Positions 7,617 to 15,619 of a DNA stretch of 33,583 nucleotides are shown in pieces (the stretch's first letter is position 1; each line of letters opens with the position of its first letter). The notes under the pieces are model-generated. The model was given only the letters and a program-made list of their open reading frames with translations, ran no database searches and had not been told where the DNA came from. A program made the position numbers and the translations under genes. Source of the stretch: Dehalococcoidia bacterium (GTDB lineage: Bacteria > Chloroflexota > Dehalococcoidia > Tepidiformales > Tepidiformaceae). The stretch covers positions 1 to 33,583 of the forward strand of contig JAKUNN010000003.1 of the NCBI GenBank assembly GCA_022451885.1, written 5' to 3'.

Positions 7617-8074
7617 CTTCGTTGTTCCTCACCGACATCGTTTTCCACTTGTTGTCGAACCGCAAATAGACCAAGCTTTTCATACGAATCTTGATAACTA
7701 CTGCCTAAACGCGCATTTCGTATTTTTTGCAATTCTTGTGTGAATGCGACCATTCGCACATGCGCATACTGATTCGTACTATGCCGAGGCAAAACATAGG
7801 TTTGCCGAAAATATTTATTTGAACTTCTACCATAAGGTGAGAATCCATCAAGGCGCTTCTCAAGTCTTTTAATTGCTATAACACAAATTATAGCAATTAA
7901 AAGGAGCAGTCCCCCAATGCCAAGTAGAAGAGCAAAAAATGTATCGGTATGAAAGGCGACAATCCCAGTAATTCCAAGTACTAATGACACACTACAGATC
8001 ACAAATAGCAAAGAAACACAGGTTACAAAAAACACAGTTAAAGATCTCAAAACAAGCGGGCTTGAAAAAGTCAT
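7613..8074 (-). CDS. Two-helix membrane protein of unknown function
   Basis: The 153-residue product has two hydrophobic segments (about residues 10-40 and 46-67), a basic stop-transfer stretch (KRLEKRL) and an 80-residue soluble C-terminal part rich in Arg, Gln and Tyr. A GGAAGG ribosome binding site precedes the ATG, which supports it as a real gene. I do not recognise the family. It lies between PPOX protein 2 (convergent, 4-base overlap) and ctaB (co-directional, 65 bases downstream), so it may be transcribed with genes upstream of neither. Its coding sequence contains a perfect 16-bp inverted repeat where the second helix meets the basic stretch (see the repeat entry at 7866-7903). Confidence 0.6.
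   Translation of the reverse strand: MTFSSPLVLRSLTVFFVTCVSLLFVICSVSLVLGITGIVAFHTDTFFALLLGIGGLLLLIAIICVIAIKRLEKRLDGFSPYGRSSNKYFRQTYVLPRHSTNQYAHVRMVAFTQELQKIRNARLGSSYQDSYEKLGLFAVRQQVENDVGEEQRS
7866..7903. repeat. Perfect 16-bp inverted repeat inside a membrane-protein gene
   Basis: The arms at 7866-7881 and 7888-7903 are exact reverse complements (CTTTTAATTGCTATAA on the left) separated by the six bases CACAAA. The repeat lies wholly inside the gene at 7613-8074 and encodes the end of its second membrane helix. Stems this long are not expected by chance in a window of this size. Confidence 0.9.
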
Positions 8075-8139
8075 TAATGCCTTCCAATTGAGACAATGCT
8101 AACAAGCAAACCAAATCTTTGAAATAAAAAAGTTAAGCC

Positions 8140-9066
8140 CTATATCAAACTGGGGAAAAAAGCTTGATCAATTACCATAGCTCCAAAAAGAAGCGATAAG
8201 TAAATAGTCGAATATCTAAACATCCCTCGAGCACCCTGTGAACCAGCTTCACGAGTCAAGCGAAGTGATATCAGCAAAAAACCCACTCCAGTAACAAAAG
8301 CCACAATTAAATAAAACCAACCCATTGAAGCTACAAAAGTAAAGAGAATCGATGTAAGCAATGTCAGTGAAGACCACAAAACCATTTGCTTTTTCGTCAA
8401 CTCAGAGCCAATAACATTAGGTGCCATAGGTATCTTTGCCGCAGCATAATCACGTATTAATCCTAAAGAAAGTGCCCAAAAATGTGGTGGCTGCCAACAA
8501 AAAACAATCAAAAATAAAAGTATGCCTGTTGGATTAATTCCATTAGTTACAGCAGTCCAGCCTATCAATACCGGCAACGAACCCGCCACGCCACCTAGAA
8601 CAGTGTTATGTACGGTTTTCCTTTTCAAAAATAAACTGTATACGATGCCGTAATAAAAAAACGCAAACAAAGCCAATGCCATCGAGAGCGGATTTACCAT
8701 CCACCAAAACCATACCCCGGAAATAATCCCTAACACCAAACCATAAATAACTGCATTACGCGGTTTAATTGCACCTCGAGGTATTGGACGGGATTTAGTA
8801 CGGTCCATAAGAGCATCGATTTCAGCATCTGCTGCCATATTTAACGCTGCTGCACCACCTGCAGAAAGAATTAGACCAAAAAAAGCTGAACTAACAAGAC
8901 CCCAACCAGGCCACCCTTCTTCAGCAAGTACCATCGCTGGCAGGGTAGTAACAAGCAGTAACGAAATTATGGATGGCTTCATTAGAGTTAGATAATCAAA
9001 AACAAGCCTTAAAAAAGCCTTTAATCTAGATGCGTGGTCTGAATTATCTGAAACTAAATAAGTCAT
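8140..9066 (-). CDS. ctaB: Protoheme IX farnesyltransferase (haem O synthase)
   Basis: The 308-residue integral membrane prenyltransferase farnesylates protohaem to haem O for the cytochrome oxidase. It shows the UbiA-family layout of about eight to nine hydrophobic segments. The first aspartate-rich region is N-M-A-A-D-A-E-I-D-A-L-M-D-R-T, followed by the typical K-S-R-P-I-P-R-G. The second conserved region includes WQPPHFWALSLGLIRDYAAAKIPMAPNV, which is diagnostic of haem O synthases. Its ATG overlaps the stop of ctaA as ATGA, so the two genes are translationally coupled. Together they make haem A, which implies an aa3-type terminal oxidase encoded elsewhere. The first 20 or so residues are a hydrophilic N-terminal extension. 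Confidence 0.95.
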   Translation of the reverse strand: MTYLVSDNSDHASRLKAFLRLVFDYLTLMKPSIISLLLVTTLPAMVLAEEGWPGWGLVSSAFFGLILSAGGAAALNMAADAEIDALMDRTKSRPIPRGAIKPRNAVIYGLVLGIISGVWFWWMVNPLSMALALFAFFYYGIVYSLFLKRKTVHNTVLGGVAGSLPVLIGWTAVTNGINPTGILLFLIVFCWQPPHFWALSLGLIRDYAAAKIPMAPNVIGSELTKKQMVLWSSLTLLTSILFTFVASMGWFYLIVAFVTGVGFLLISLRLTREAGSQGARGMFRYSTIYLSLLFGAMVIDQAFFPSLI

Positions 9067-9986
9067 TTAGAAATTGTTATCTCTCGATTTTCGTAAAGTG
9101 CTAAAACACCTGTTGCACACAACAATGCCCAAACTGATGCTGAAAAAACTAGATGGAGTACCCGAGCCCACTCATCCCACTCTGTCCAAACATTTAAAGC
9201 ACCAACAAAAATTTGTACAACAAAAAGACTGGCTGCAAAAATCGCGAGGATTCTTAATCTCATATCTGGACTAGGCAAACGACTTATTGTCATGTGCAAA
9301 TAGCCAAGTGTAAAGAATGGTATCAAAACAGAAAAACGATGAATCCAGTGGATACTTTGTAACCGCCCTCCAGTAACAAACGGTGTCATAGCTTCTTTAC
9401 AGTCTGGCCATGTTGTACATGCAAATCCTGCATCTGTGGCAACAGCATAGGTACCAATTGCCATCACACCTGCAACTGAAAATGCGCAGATCCAAGCAGC
9501 TCGCACAACTCTACTTCTTTGAACCGTAAAAGTTCGAATTCTGTTTGTTCCCAACCACGCATATGTTGTAATAATCGATAAAACAGCTACCAAAACTAAT
9601 GCAGTAAACAGATGGAATGCAACAAGCTCTGGCGGTAGTTCCGATTCGACGGTACGCCTACCTAATTCGGCCTGTATCAGCAGTAGAGGTATTGTCAAAA
9701 TCGATAACTTAACTAACACACCGTCTTTTCTTCTGAATAAACAGGTGATTACGGCTTGGCCAATAATTAAAAGTCCTGTAAGCGCAGCAAAAGTTCTATG
9801 CGACCATTCAATAATCGCTGTCTTTTCTGCGGGTGGTAAAACCTGACCGTAACAAAGAGGCCAATCAGGACAGCCTAAACCAGATTCAGTAGTACGAACG
9901 ATCGAACCAATTGTGATCAGAGTCAGGGTCACAACGACCGTCACAATTGTCAGATAATTATAACTACTTAATTTCAAGGTACTCAT
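9063..9986 (-). CDS. ctaA: Haem A synthase (COX15/CtaA family)
   Basis: The 307-residue eight-helix membrane protein converts haem O to haem A. It has the twofold layout of CtaA: extracytoplasmic cysteine pairs C39/C45 (GLGCPDWPLC) and C190/C196 (FACTTWPDC), and the four haem-ligand histidines His63 (SHRTFAALTG), His125 (FHLFTALVL), His216 (IHRFSVL) and about His281 (LHLVFSASVWA). Spacing closely follows the Bacillus-type enzyme. The gene is first in the ctaA-ctaB pair and is divergent from the nuclease gene at 10090, with about 100 bases between them. No cytochrome oxidase subunit genes are in the window. No strong ribosome binding site was seen, though the N-terminus is of normal length. 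Confidence 0.95.
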   Translation of the reverse strand: MSTLKLSSYNYLTIVTVVVTLTLITIGSIVRTTESGLGCPDWPLCYGQVLPPAEKTAIIEWSHRTFAALTGLLIIGQAVITCLFRRKDGVLVKLSILTIPLLLIQAELGRRTVESELPPELVAFHLFTALVLVAVLSIITTYAWLGTNRIRTFTVQRSRVVRAAWICAFSVAGVMAIGTYAVATDAGFACTTWPDCKEAMTPFVTGGRLQSIHWIHRFSVLIPFFTLGYLHMTISRLPSPDMRLRILAIFAASLFVVQIFVGALNVWTEWDEWARVLHLVFSASVWALLCATGVLALYENREITISK

Positions 9987-10089
9987 TTATCAATAACACT
10001 CTGGTCTGGGAATTTTATCCCTTTAGCGTCTTAGAATATTGTTATTGGACACAAATGATCCTCTCGCCAATATGAAATAGGTTTATTAA

Positions 10090-11883
10090 ATGCAAAAAAT
10101 AAAGTCGACCAATAATTTTCAAGAATCAAATGAGTGGGTTTCAGCCTCAGCCACCCAAAATTATGTTCTTAACAACCCGCTTATTGATTGGCTTGATTTA
10201 TACGGTAAAGAAAATGGATTTGTAAAAGACCAAATCGACAAGAGAATTGACTTTCAAGTCGCCTTTTCAGAGCAAGAAAAAAAATTTGAAAGTGCAGTAC
10301 TACAACACTTAGAGACTCTTGCCAAAGTAATCAAAATTGGATCTCCTAACACAAAGAAAGATGAGAGTTCGGTAATACAAGCAACCCGTACAGCTGTGCG
10401 AGAAGGAGCAGAAATTATTTTTCAAGGTTTGCTTGCCGACCCAGATTCAAAAACCTATGGATCTCCGGATTTTTTGTTCCGCTCAGATATACTCGCCAGA
10501 ATATTTCCTTCCACCATTTCAAAAAGAGAAGCGAATTATGCTGCGCCAGGTTTACCAAAATCAAAATGGCATTACTTAGTGGTAAACACCAAATTTATTA
10601 CTCTAGAAGTCCGTAGTGATGGAACTCTAAGTCATAGCCAAAATTTTAAAGCATTGAAAGTACAAGCATTTATTTCTAATCAAGCATTAGGGAAAATTCA
10701 AGGTTATGCACCCTCATCTGCTTTTTTACTCGGACGAGGGTGGAAACGGAGATCCTCAAGGAAAGAACTCTCGAGTTTCAATGCAATGGACAAACTGGGA
10801 CGCATAATTATTGACCAAGAAACTGATGAAGGGAAAGAACTTGCGGCCCTAGCAAGTGATGCAACTACTTGGATCCGGCGTCTCTGTAAAGATGGAAAAA
10901 TGTGGAGTGTCCAGCCAACGCCATCTACAGAAGAACTTAGGGTAAACGCAAAGGCTTCACAGCATTATTGGTCAAAAGCAGTGAAAAAAATTCTAGAGCA
11001 AACAGAAGACCTAACCACTCTTTTTCGAGTAAGTGCAAAAAATCGTTCCCTAGCCAATAGTAGAGGAATAGAAAGATGGAGCGATCCATTAGTTAATGCT
11101 GAAAATGTTGGGATTTCTGGTGATGTTCAAGTACCGAGATTCAATGCATTGTTAGATATCAACCGAGATCAGTCTGTAAAATCTGTGAACCCAGAACAAA
11201 TCCTAGCTAATCGATCCATGTGGCACGAAGAACCTAAACTTGAATTCTATGTTGATTTCGAAATCATTAACACACTTAATTTAAATTTTTCGACTTTCCC
11301 CAACATCATAGGAAACGAACTTATTTTTATGATTGGTTGCGGACATTTGGAGAATGGAAACTGGCAATTTAAAAGCTTTATTGCAGACCGATTAACGGAA
11401 GCTGCTGAAGGCAATATGATCGACAAGTGGTTTCGCCATATGAACAAAACATATGAACGTATTAAACCAGAAGCAAACCCACAAATTATCCATTGGTCTT
11501 CTGCTGAGGTTAATTGGCTTGATACCGGAGCCAATTCAGCAAGAAAACGACACCTCGGCTACAGTTGGCCTCAGCTAAAATGGTTTGATTTCCTCGAATT
11601 GGTTATCAAAGCTGAGCCTGTCGCGATCAGGGGATCGCACAATTTTGGATTGAAATCAGTTACAAAAGCTCTTAATAACTTACATCTAATAAACCTAGAT
11701 TGGCCTGAAGAGCCGACTGATGGTCTTGGAGCAATGGTTGCAGCTTGGTCATGTGAGCAAGAGGCTCAAAAAAAACAATGTAACCTAGCCGACTTAAAGC
11801 TCATGGAAGAAATCAAGACATATAACGAAGTTGACTGCTTAGCCATGAAAGAAATTGTCTTCTACTTACGAAAAAACCATTAA
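10090..11883 (+). CDS. RecB-like nuclease with C-terminal RNase H-like DEDD exonuclease domain
   Basis: This 597-residue protein resembles the TM0106/RecB-like nuclease group. The N-terminal half has a PD-(D/E)XK-like arrangement: GAEIIFQGLLADP, then GSPDFLFRSD with Asp127, then LVVNTKFITLEV with Lys168. The position that normally carries Asp/Glu two residues before the lysine is Asn166, so this active site may be impaired. The C-terminal half has an RNase H-like exonuclease pattern: FYVDFEIIN (Asp389, Glu391), a central HWSSAEVNW region, GSHNFGLKSVTKAL, and YNEVDC (Asp582). No helicase motifs and no iron-sulfur cysteine cluster are present, which argues against Cas4 or AddB. A DNA or RNA processing role is likely. 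The gene stands alone, divergent from ctaA and convergent with the ABM gene. Confidence 0.72.
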   Translation: MQKIKSTNNFQESNEWVSASATQNYVLNNPLIDWLDLYGKENGFVKDQIDKRIDFQVAFSEQEKKFESAVLQHLETLAKVIKIGSPNTKKDESSVIQATRTAVREGAEIIFQGLLADPDSKTYGSPDFLFRSDILARIFPSTISKREANYAAPGLPKSKWHYLVVNTKFITLEVRSDGTLSHSQNFKALKVQAFISNQALGKIQGYAPSSAFLLGRGWKRRSSRKELSSFNAMDKLGRIIIDQETDEGKELAALASDATTWIRRLCKDGKMWSVQPTPSTEELRVNAKASQHYWSKAVKKILEQTEDLTTLFRVSAKNRSLANSRGIERWSDPLVNAENVGISGDVQVPRFNALLDINRDQSVKSVNPEQILANRSMWHEEPKLEFYVDFEIINTLNLNFSTFPNIIGNELIFMIGCGHLENGNWQFKSFIADRLTEAAEGNMIDKWFRHMNKTYERIKPEANPQIIHWSSAEVNWLDTGANSARKRHLGYSWPQLKWFDFLELVIKAEPVAIRGSHNFGLKSVTKALNNLHLINLDWPEEPTDGLGAMVAAWSCEQEAQKKQCNLADLKLMEEIKTYNEVDCLAMKEIVFYLRKNH

Positions 11884-11927
11884 TTATGAAAAGAAAAGTA
11901 GCTCTCTTCTACTACAATTAATTTCCT

Positions 11928-12269
11928 TTAAGCTGTAAAAAAATCTGCTCGGGGTGTTCCTGTTGGATCATACACAGGTTCCTCTAAATCCACTCGAAAC
12001 TTTGAAATTTCCGAACCGGTAGTCCCACAAGCGCCCAAGTGAGCCCCCATATCTTTATAGGGTGCTTCGGCAAAATGGAATGCTAGAGAATCCTCATCAT
12101 CCCATAATTCATAAACCCAGATACGATTTGGAACCTGAACGTCTGCAGTCCATGTATAAGCACGACAACCTGGTTCTGCTAACGCTGCATCGATATAAGG
12201 TTTTGCATCTATAAGTCCCTGATCTCGCTTAATTGGATCAAGTTCAATCCAGCCTGCAATTACAATCAT
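11928..12269 (-). CDS. ABM-fold (antibiotic biosynthesis monooxygenase-like) protein 1
   Basis: The 113-residue product is a one-domain ferredoxin-like ABM protein: first strand MIVIAGWIELDP, a helix, AEPGCRAYTWT, then NRIWVYELWDDEDSLAFH and the acidic-hydrophobic C-terminal strand. ABM proteins include cofactor-independent monooxygenases of aromatic compounds and haem-degrading enzymes; many have no known substrate. GGGAG lies five to six bases before the ATG. It follows the Zn-ribbon gene at 12309 by 39 bases on the same strand, so the pair is probably one transcript. A second ABM protein with a helical insertion occurs at 15109, next to a paralogue of the same Zn-ribbon protein. The end is convergent with the nuclease gene. 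Confidence 0.82.
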   Translation of the reverse strand: MIVIAGWIELDPIKRDQGLIDAKPYIDAALAEPGCRAYTWTADVQVPNRIWVYELWDDEDSLAFHFAEAPYKDMGAHLGACGTTGSEISKFRVDLEEPVYDPTGTPRADFFTA

Positions 12270-12308
12270 TTTTTACTCCCTTGGATCATTCTAGAAAAAA
12301 TATTATCT

Positions 12309-13214
12309 TCACACCTTTTCTTCGTCTTTACAATTTAAACAATGTGGAACATTTTCACCATTTGGAGCTACACTCGGAACTTCCCTAGTGCAATTTGTTT
12401 CATCCGATTCATTGCCAGCACATAGTTTATAAGTAATTCCATTAAATAAATCTCGTGCAACTAAAGCCCATAGCCAACCAGCTAAACAAAGAGGTTGTAA
12501 ATTCCACACAACCATTGACATCTCAGTGTTTTGAGAAATATCTAAACTTGTATATTTCCTTAACTTTTGTGCAACTAAGCCTGTTGCTTCGGTTATATCA
12601 TCACCGACTACTTTGCAAAGATTTTGTCTTAATTCTTCTGCTTTTTTATCTTTTGCTACGACAGCTGCTTCAATCGATCTTCTAGCAAAAATCTGTACAC
12701 TCATAGTTTCAACTTGAGTCATTGAATGAAGGGTGTTCGCCTCATTTTGTATTAATTCTATTTCACGCAGTGCTCCTACTACGTAGGCAATTTCTCCGAA
12801 TTCCGTAAACCAATCTTTTAATGTCGGCTTTTTAGATGAAGACGTAACCAATTCTCCATATTCACGAATAAAATCAACCACAAATTCACTGAACCTGGCA
12901 ATCTTTACATCCTCACTCAAATCAGAAAAACTATCACTTATTCTTCTATGAAGATCCCAACATTCCAAAACCCAAGGATCGAAAAGGTCACCCGATATCT
13001 TCTCAATGTACAAATGCTGTTTCCAGAATTGGTCTTCCACTGAATTCTCGAGGTGTAAAAGATTCGTAACCGCCCAGCCTGAGGTAGAAAGCCTGGTATC
13101 TGATCGTGCTACTTTCGCTTTACGTAAAAGATCTTTATCGCTACCCACAGCAGGAACAAATTCAACTAAAGAAAAGCGATCTTGCCGAAACCCTTCAACT
13201 ATCTCCACACGCAT
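12309..13214 (-). CDS. Putative Zn-ribbon protein of unknown function, paralogue A
   Basis: The 301-residue product is mostly helical and ends in a cysteine cluster (C-x9-C, then C-x2-C) in the stretch from KLCAGN to CLNCKDEEKV. Just before it is LCLAGWLWALVARDLFNGITY, an arrangement seen in proteins whose C-terminal treble-clef or CGNR-like zinc ribbon follows a hydrophobic helix. It is a paralogue of the gene at 15620: both begin with an IV-x-GFRQ motif, both have FDPW-x5-W-x-x-HRRI, and both end with LAGW-x-WAL and the cysteine cluster. This copy has 59 more residues between GFRQ and FDPW. The role is unknown; nucleic-acid binding is inferred from the zinc-ribbon pattern only. A perfect 18-bp inverted repeat lies 43 bases upstream of the ATG. 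Confidence 0.6.
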   Translation of the reverse strand: MRVEIVEGFRQDRFSLVEFVPAVGSDKDLLRKAKVARSDTRLSTSGWAVTNLLHLENSVEDQFWKQHLYIEKISGDLFDPWVLECWDLHRRISDSFSDLSEDVKIARFSEFVVDFIREYGELVTSSSKKPTLKDWFTEFGEIAYVVGALREIELIQNEANTLHSMTQVETMSVQIFARRSIEAAVVAKDKKAEELRQNLCKVVGDDITEATGLVAQKLRKYTSLDISQNTEMSMVVWNLQPLCLAGWLWALVARDLFNGITYKLCAGNESDETNCTREVPSVAPNGENVPHCLNCKDEEKV

Positions 13215-13257
13215 ACAATAGTCTTGCTTATTAAGATGATCTTGAAAAGTAGCTGCA

Positions 13258-13298
13258 ATATACGTTATTTTTAAATAATATTTAAAAATAACGTATAT
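13258..13298. promoter_or_regulatory. Perfect 18-bp inverted repeat in a divergent promoter region
   Basis: The arms at 13258-13275 and 13281-13298 are exact reverse complements separated by TAATA. The inner part reads TTTAAA-TAATA-TTTAAA and each arm carries an ACGT step. It sits between the Zn-ribbon gene (minus, start 13214) and the VOC gene (plus, start 13341), where no transcript ends, so it is not a normal terminator. It could be an operator for a dimeric regulator or a leader hairpin for either gene. Confidence 0.75.
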
Positions 13299-13340
13299 AT
13301 ATTACTTGTGCTGCCTAGATAAACCGAGTAGTTTCCAGAC

Positions 13341-13796
13341 ATGGTTAGATACGACGATCTTTTTCACCTAGGGATTATTGTCCCCGATATTCAAAAAGGC
13401 ATGCAAGACCTCTCAAATCGCTTCGGTGTCACTTGGCCAAGAAAACCACGTATTTCACAAACCCTAATACGCACAAAAAATGGTACCTCCCCCATTACAA
13501 TCAGCGGTGTGTATTCTACCGAAGGGCCGCCATGGTTTGAGGTTTTCGAAGCTGTCCCAGGAAGCCTTTGGTCAACACAAGCTTCAAATATTCACCATAT
13601 GGGTTTTTTCGTAGATAGCATAGACGACGAAATTGAACGCCTCGTTGCAGAAGGAAACGAACTTGAAATGGAAGCAGTCGATGCAAATGGGAATCGCATC
13701 AGCGGCTGCTACCTAAATACAGACCTCAATATAAGATTAGAAATAGTTGATGCATCGATAAGAGAAAGTTTAATAGAAAGGATCAAAAGCCCTTAG
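13341..13796 (+). CDS. VOC-superfamily (glyoxalase/dioxygenase-like) protein
   Basis: The 151-residue protein has two beta-alpha-beta-beta-beta modules of the vicinal oxygen chelate fold. The metal ligands expected for this superfamily appear in order: His in DDLFHLGIIVPD, Glu in WFEVFEAVPGS, His in IHHMGFFVDSID, and Glu in NIRLEIVD. Members include glyoxalase I, extradiol dioxygenases, methylmalonyl-CoA epimerase and resistance proteins. The spacing here suits the Glyoxalase_4/epimerase-like subgroup, but the reaction cannot be named. The gene starts 42 bases after the inverted repeat and precedes the third flavin monooxygenase by 29 bases on the same strand, so it probably acts in the same pathway, for example on an oxygenated product. 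No clear ribosome binding site was found. Confidence 0.82.
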   Translation: MVRYDDLFHLGIIVPDIQKGMQDLSNRFGVTWPRKPRISQTLIRTKNGTSPITISGVYSTEGPPWFEVFEAVPGSLWSTQASNIHHMGFFVDSIDDEIERLVAEGNELEMEAVDANGNRISGCYLNTDLNIRLEIVDASIRESLIERIKSP

Positions 13797-13825
13797 GGTA
13801 GTACTAGTAAAATTTGGATGCTTTT

Positions 13826-15073
13826 ATGAAACAGGAACTTTTTGATCAGATAGAAGTTTTAAAGGGGAAAACTCCAGCTGAGCGTATACACGATATGTAC
13901 GACCTGTTACAAGAGGCAGGTGATGAGGCTCAAAAAATTAGACACCTGCCTGAATGGGCAGCTAAAGAAATGGTCGATGCCGGACTTTATCGATTTGCTC
14001 TTCCCTCCGAATTAGCGGGGGAAGACCTCCGTGCACGTGATCAAATTGAGGCAGTTGAAGCCGCTTCGGCAATCGATGGTTCAGTCGGTTGGTGTATTCA
14101 AATTAATTCTGAAATTAATGCGATTGCACTTCGTCACATAGATCGAAAATTAGCAGAAAAAGTTTTTGGCGATTGGCATGTCATTATTTCCTCGGGTGGC
14201 GGCCCACCCAATGGTCCAAATCCAGGAAAGAAAGCAACGAAAGAAAAAAATGGATGGAACATAACCTATCAAGGATCCTTTGCAAGTGGCTGCCATAATG
14301 CAACTTGGGACTTTGTCTATGATCACAATCTTGGCTGGGAAAACTCACCCACTGGGGCTGCTGAGGCCGCATGGCTGGTGCCAAAAGCTGAATTTGAAAT
14401 CATTGATACGTGGGATATGGCTGGATTAAGGGGTTCTGGCAGTCATGATGTACGTATGGAGAACCTCCACATCCCTTCTGAACACACCGTTCCATATAAC
14501 TGGAAGGAACAAGAGATCTTGTGGGAAAATCCAACCTATCGTAATCCATGCCATGCGTACTACAACAAGGCAGCAGTTGCTCTGGGTGTTGCCCGGGGAA
14601 CGATGGATGAATTCGTAAAACTTGCAACTCATAAGACCCCTTGGGGCTCAGGTACTCTGCTAAAAGATCAACCAGAAGCCTATATGCGTCTTGCGGAAAG
14701 CGAAGCAAATTGGATGGCAGCCCGTGCTTTCCTAATCGAAAGCCAAGAAGCTATCGAAGAAGATTTAGGACCATTATCAGATAAAAAAGAGAACGCAAAC
14801 TTTGAAATTCAGCGCCGTGGATTTTTGGCGTCAACACATGCTGCGCAAGCCTGCCGTCATATTGTTGATACTATCCACAATACTTCTGGAACAACTGCCA
14901 GTCGTATGAACCATCCACTAGAACGCAAGTTACGTGATGCACACCAAGCAGCATCGCACGCTCTAATTAGTTGGCGACAATATGGCAACTGGGGAAAAAC
15001 TTTTTTGGGTGGCGAACCCCCTGGATTCGGACTCAATCCCCTAAAAGCCAAAAACAAACCTGCAATAAAATAA
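13826..15073 (+). CDS. Acyl-CoA-dehydrogenase-fold flavin monooxygenase, paralogue 3
   Basis: The 415-residue protein is collinear with the tandem pair at 2662-5114 and keeps every conserved block: GSVGWCIQINSEIN, SGCHNATW, DTWDMAGLRGSGSHDVR, YYNKAAVALGVARG, LATHKTPWGSG, and HPLERKLRDAHQAASHA. It differs from them by a short insertion after SGCHNATW and by a C-terminal tail (LNPLKAKNKPAIK). It is probably another oxygenase component of a two-component flavin monooxygenase. The ATG at 13826 gives MKQELFDQ, which aligns with the paralogues; the in-frame TTG at 13814 is the alternative. It lies between the VOC gene and the second ABM gene, all co-directional, which suggests one oxidative pathway. 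No dedicated flavin reductase is adjacent. Confidence 0.82.
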   Translation: MKQELFDQIEVLKGKTPAERIHDMYDLLQEAGDEAQKIRHLPEWAAKEMVDAGLYRFALPSELAGEDLRARDQIEAVEAASAIDGSVGWCIQINSEINAIALRHIDRKLAEKVFGDWHVIISSGGGPPNGPNPGKKATKEKNGWNITYQGSFASGCHNATWDFVYDHNLGWENSPTGAAEAAWLVPKAEFEIIDTWDMAGLRGSGSHDVRMENLHIPSEHTVPYNWKEQEILWENPTYRNPCHAYYNKAAVALGVARGTMDEFVKLATHKTPWGSGTLLKDQPEAYMRLAESEANWMAARAFLIESQEAIEEDLGPLSDKKENANFEIQRRGFLASTHAAQACRHIVDTIHNTSGTTASRMNHPLERKLRDAHQAASHALISWRQYGNWGKTFLGGEPPGFGLNPLKAKNKPAIK

Positions 15074-15108
15074 CACGAACCAATTGAAAGCATGTTTAAT
15101 CCAAAATA

Positions 15109-15618
15109 ATGATCATTTTGACAGGAAGGGTAGAGCAAACGATTTCTAATAAGCTAGCCCAAGCAGTACATTTAGAAAATGAAGCGAACACACTATTTTC
15201 GGAAGCAAGCCGCTTAGAAAAAGAAATTGATCGATACCGACCAATTGGCGCCACATATCCGTTCGACGAAAAATATGCGGAGGCAAAAGAAATGAAAATA
15301 TTAGGCAACGACAAGCGATCAGAGGCACAAACGATTCGTTTAACTATTACTAAAATACGAAACAATTTGGTACATGAATTACAAAAGTATGTTCACGAAA
15401 CAAACACTAGTCCTGGTTGCCAGACTTTCGTAGTAACACCCGATAATTTTCACGAAGATCGTATATGGATATATGGTCTTTGGCAGAATGAACTAACTCT
15501 TGAAAATTATCTAGCTGGCCCTTTTCTTAAAATGAAACAGTACCTTAAGAAAAATGGATTTCAAAAAATAGAAATTTCAAAAGTACCCTCAAATTTGCAA
15601 GCACCTACATCACACTAA
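15109..15618 (+). CDS. ABM-like protein 2 with a helical insertion
   Basis: The 169-residue product is homologous to the ABM protein at 11928. Both begin with the same first strand (MIILTGRVE against MIVIAGWIE) and share the block PGC-x8 to 12-RIW(V/I)Y-x-LW. In this protein the PGC is at residues 102-104 rather than 33-35, so about 69 residues have been inserted between the first strand and the first helix. The insertion is rich in Glu, Lys, Ala and Leu (NEANTLFSEASRLEKEID and AKEMKILGNDKRSEAQT) and is predicted by eye to form an antiparallel helical hairpin or coiled coil. Such an insertion is unusual for this small fold. The gene follows the third monooxygenase by 35 bases and is convergent with the second Zn-ribbon gene. 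Confidence 0.65.
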   Translation: MIILTGRVEQTISNKLAQAVHLENEANTLFSEASRLEKEIDRYRPIGATYPFDEKYAEAKEMKILGNDKRSEAQTIRLTITKIRNNLVHELQKYVHETNTSPGCQTFVVTPDNFHEDRIWIYGLWQNELTLENYLAGPFLKMKQYLKKNGFQKIEISKVPSNLQAPTSH

Positions 15619-15619
15619 A

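Noticed and set aside
10090-11883. Cas4 or AddB identity for the RecB-like nuclease
   Set aside because: There is no iron-sulfur cysteine cluster, no helicase motifs and no CRISPR repeat array in the window.
11884-11927. Bidirectional terminator between the nuclease and ABM protein 1 genes
   Set aside because: Only a five-base stem (AGTAG/CTACT) is present, without a clear T run on either strand.
15090-15123. Inverted repeat around the ABM protein 2 start codon
   Set aside because: The arms CAAAAT and ATTTTG are only six bases and are out of register by one base around TGATCA; this is likely chance.
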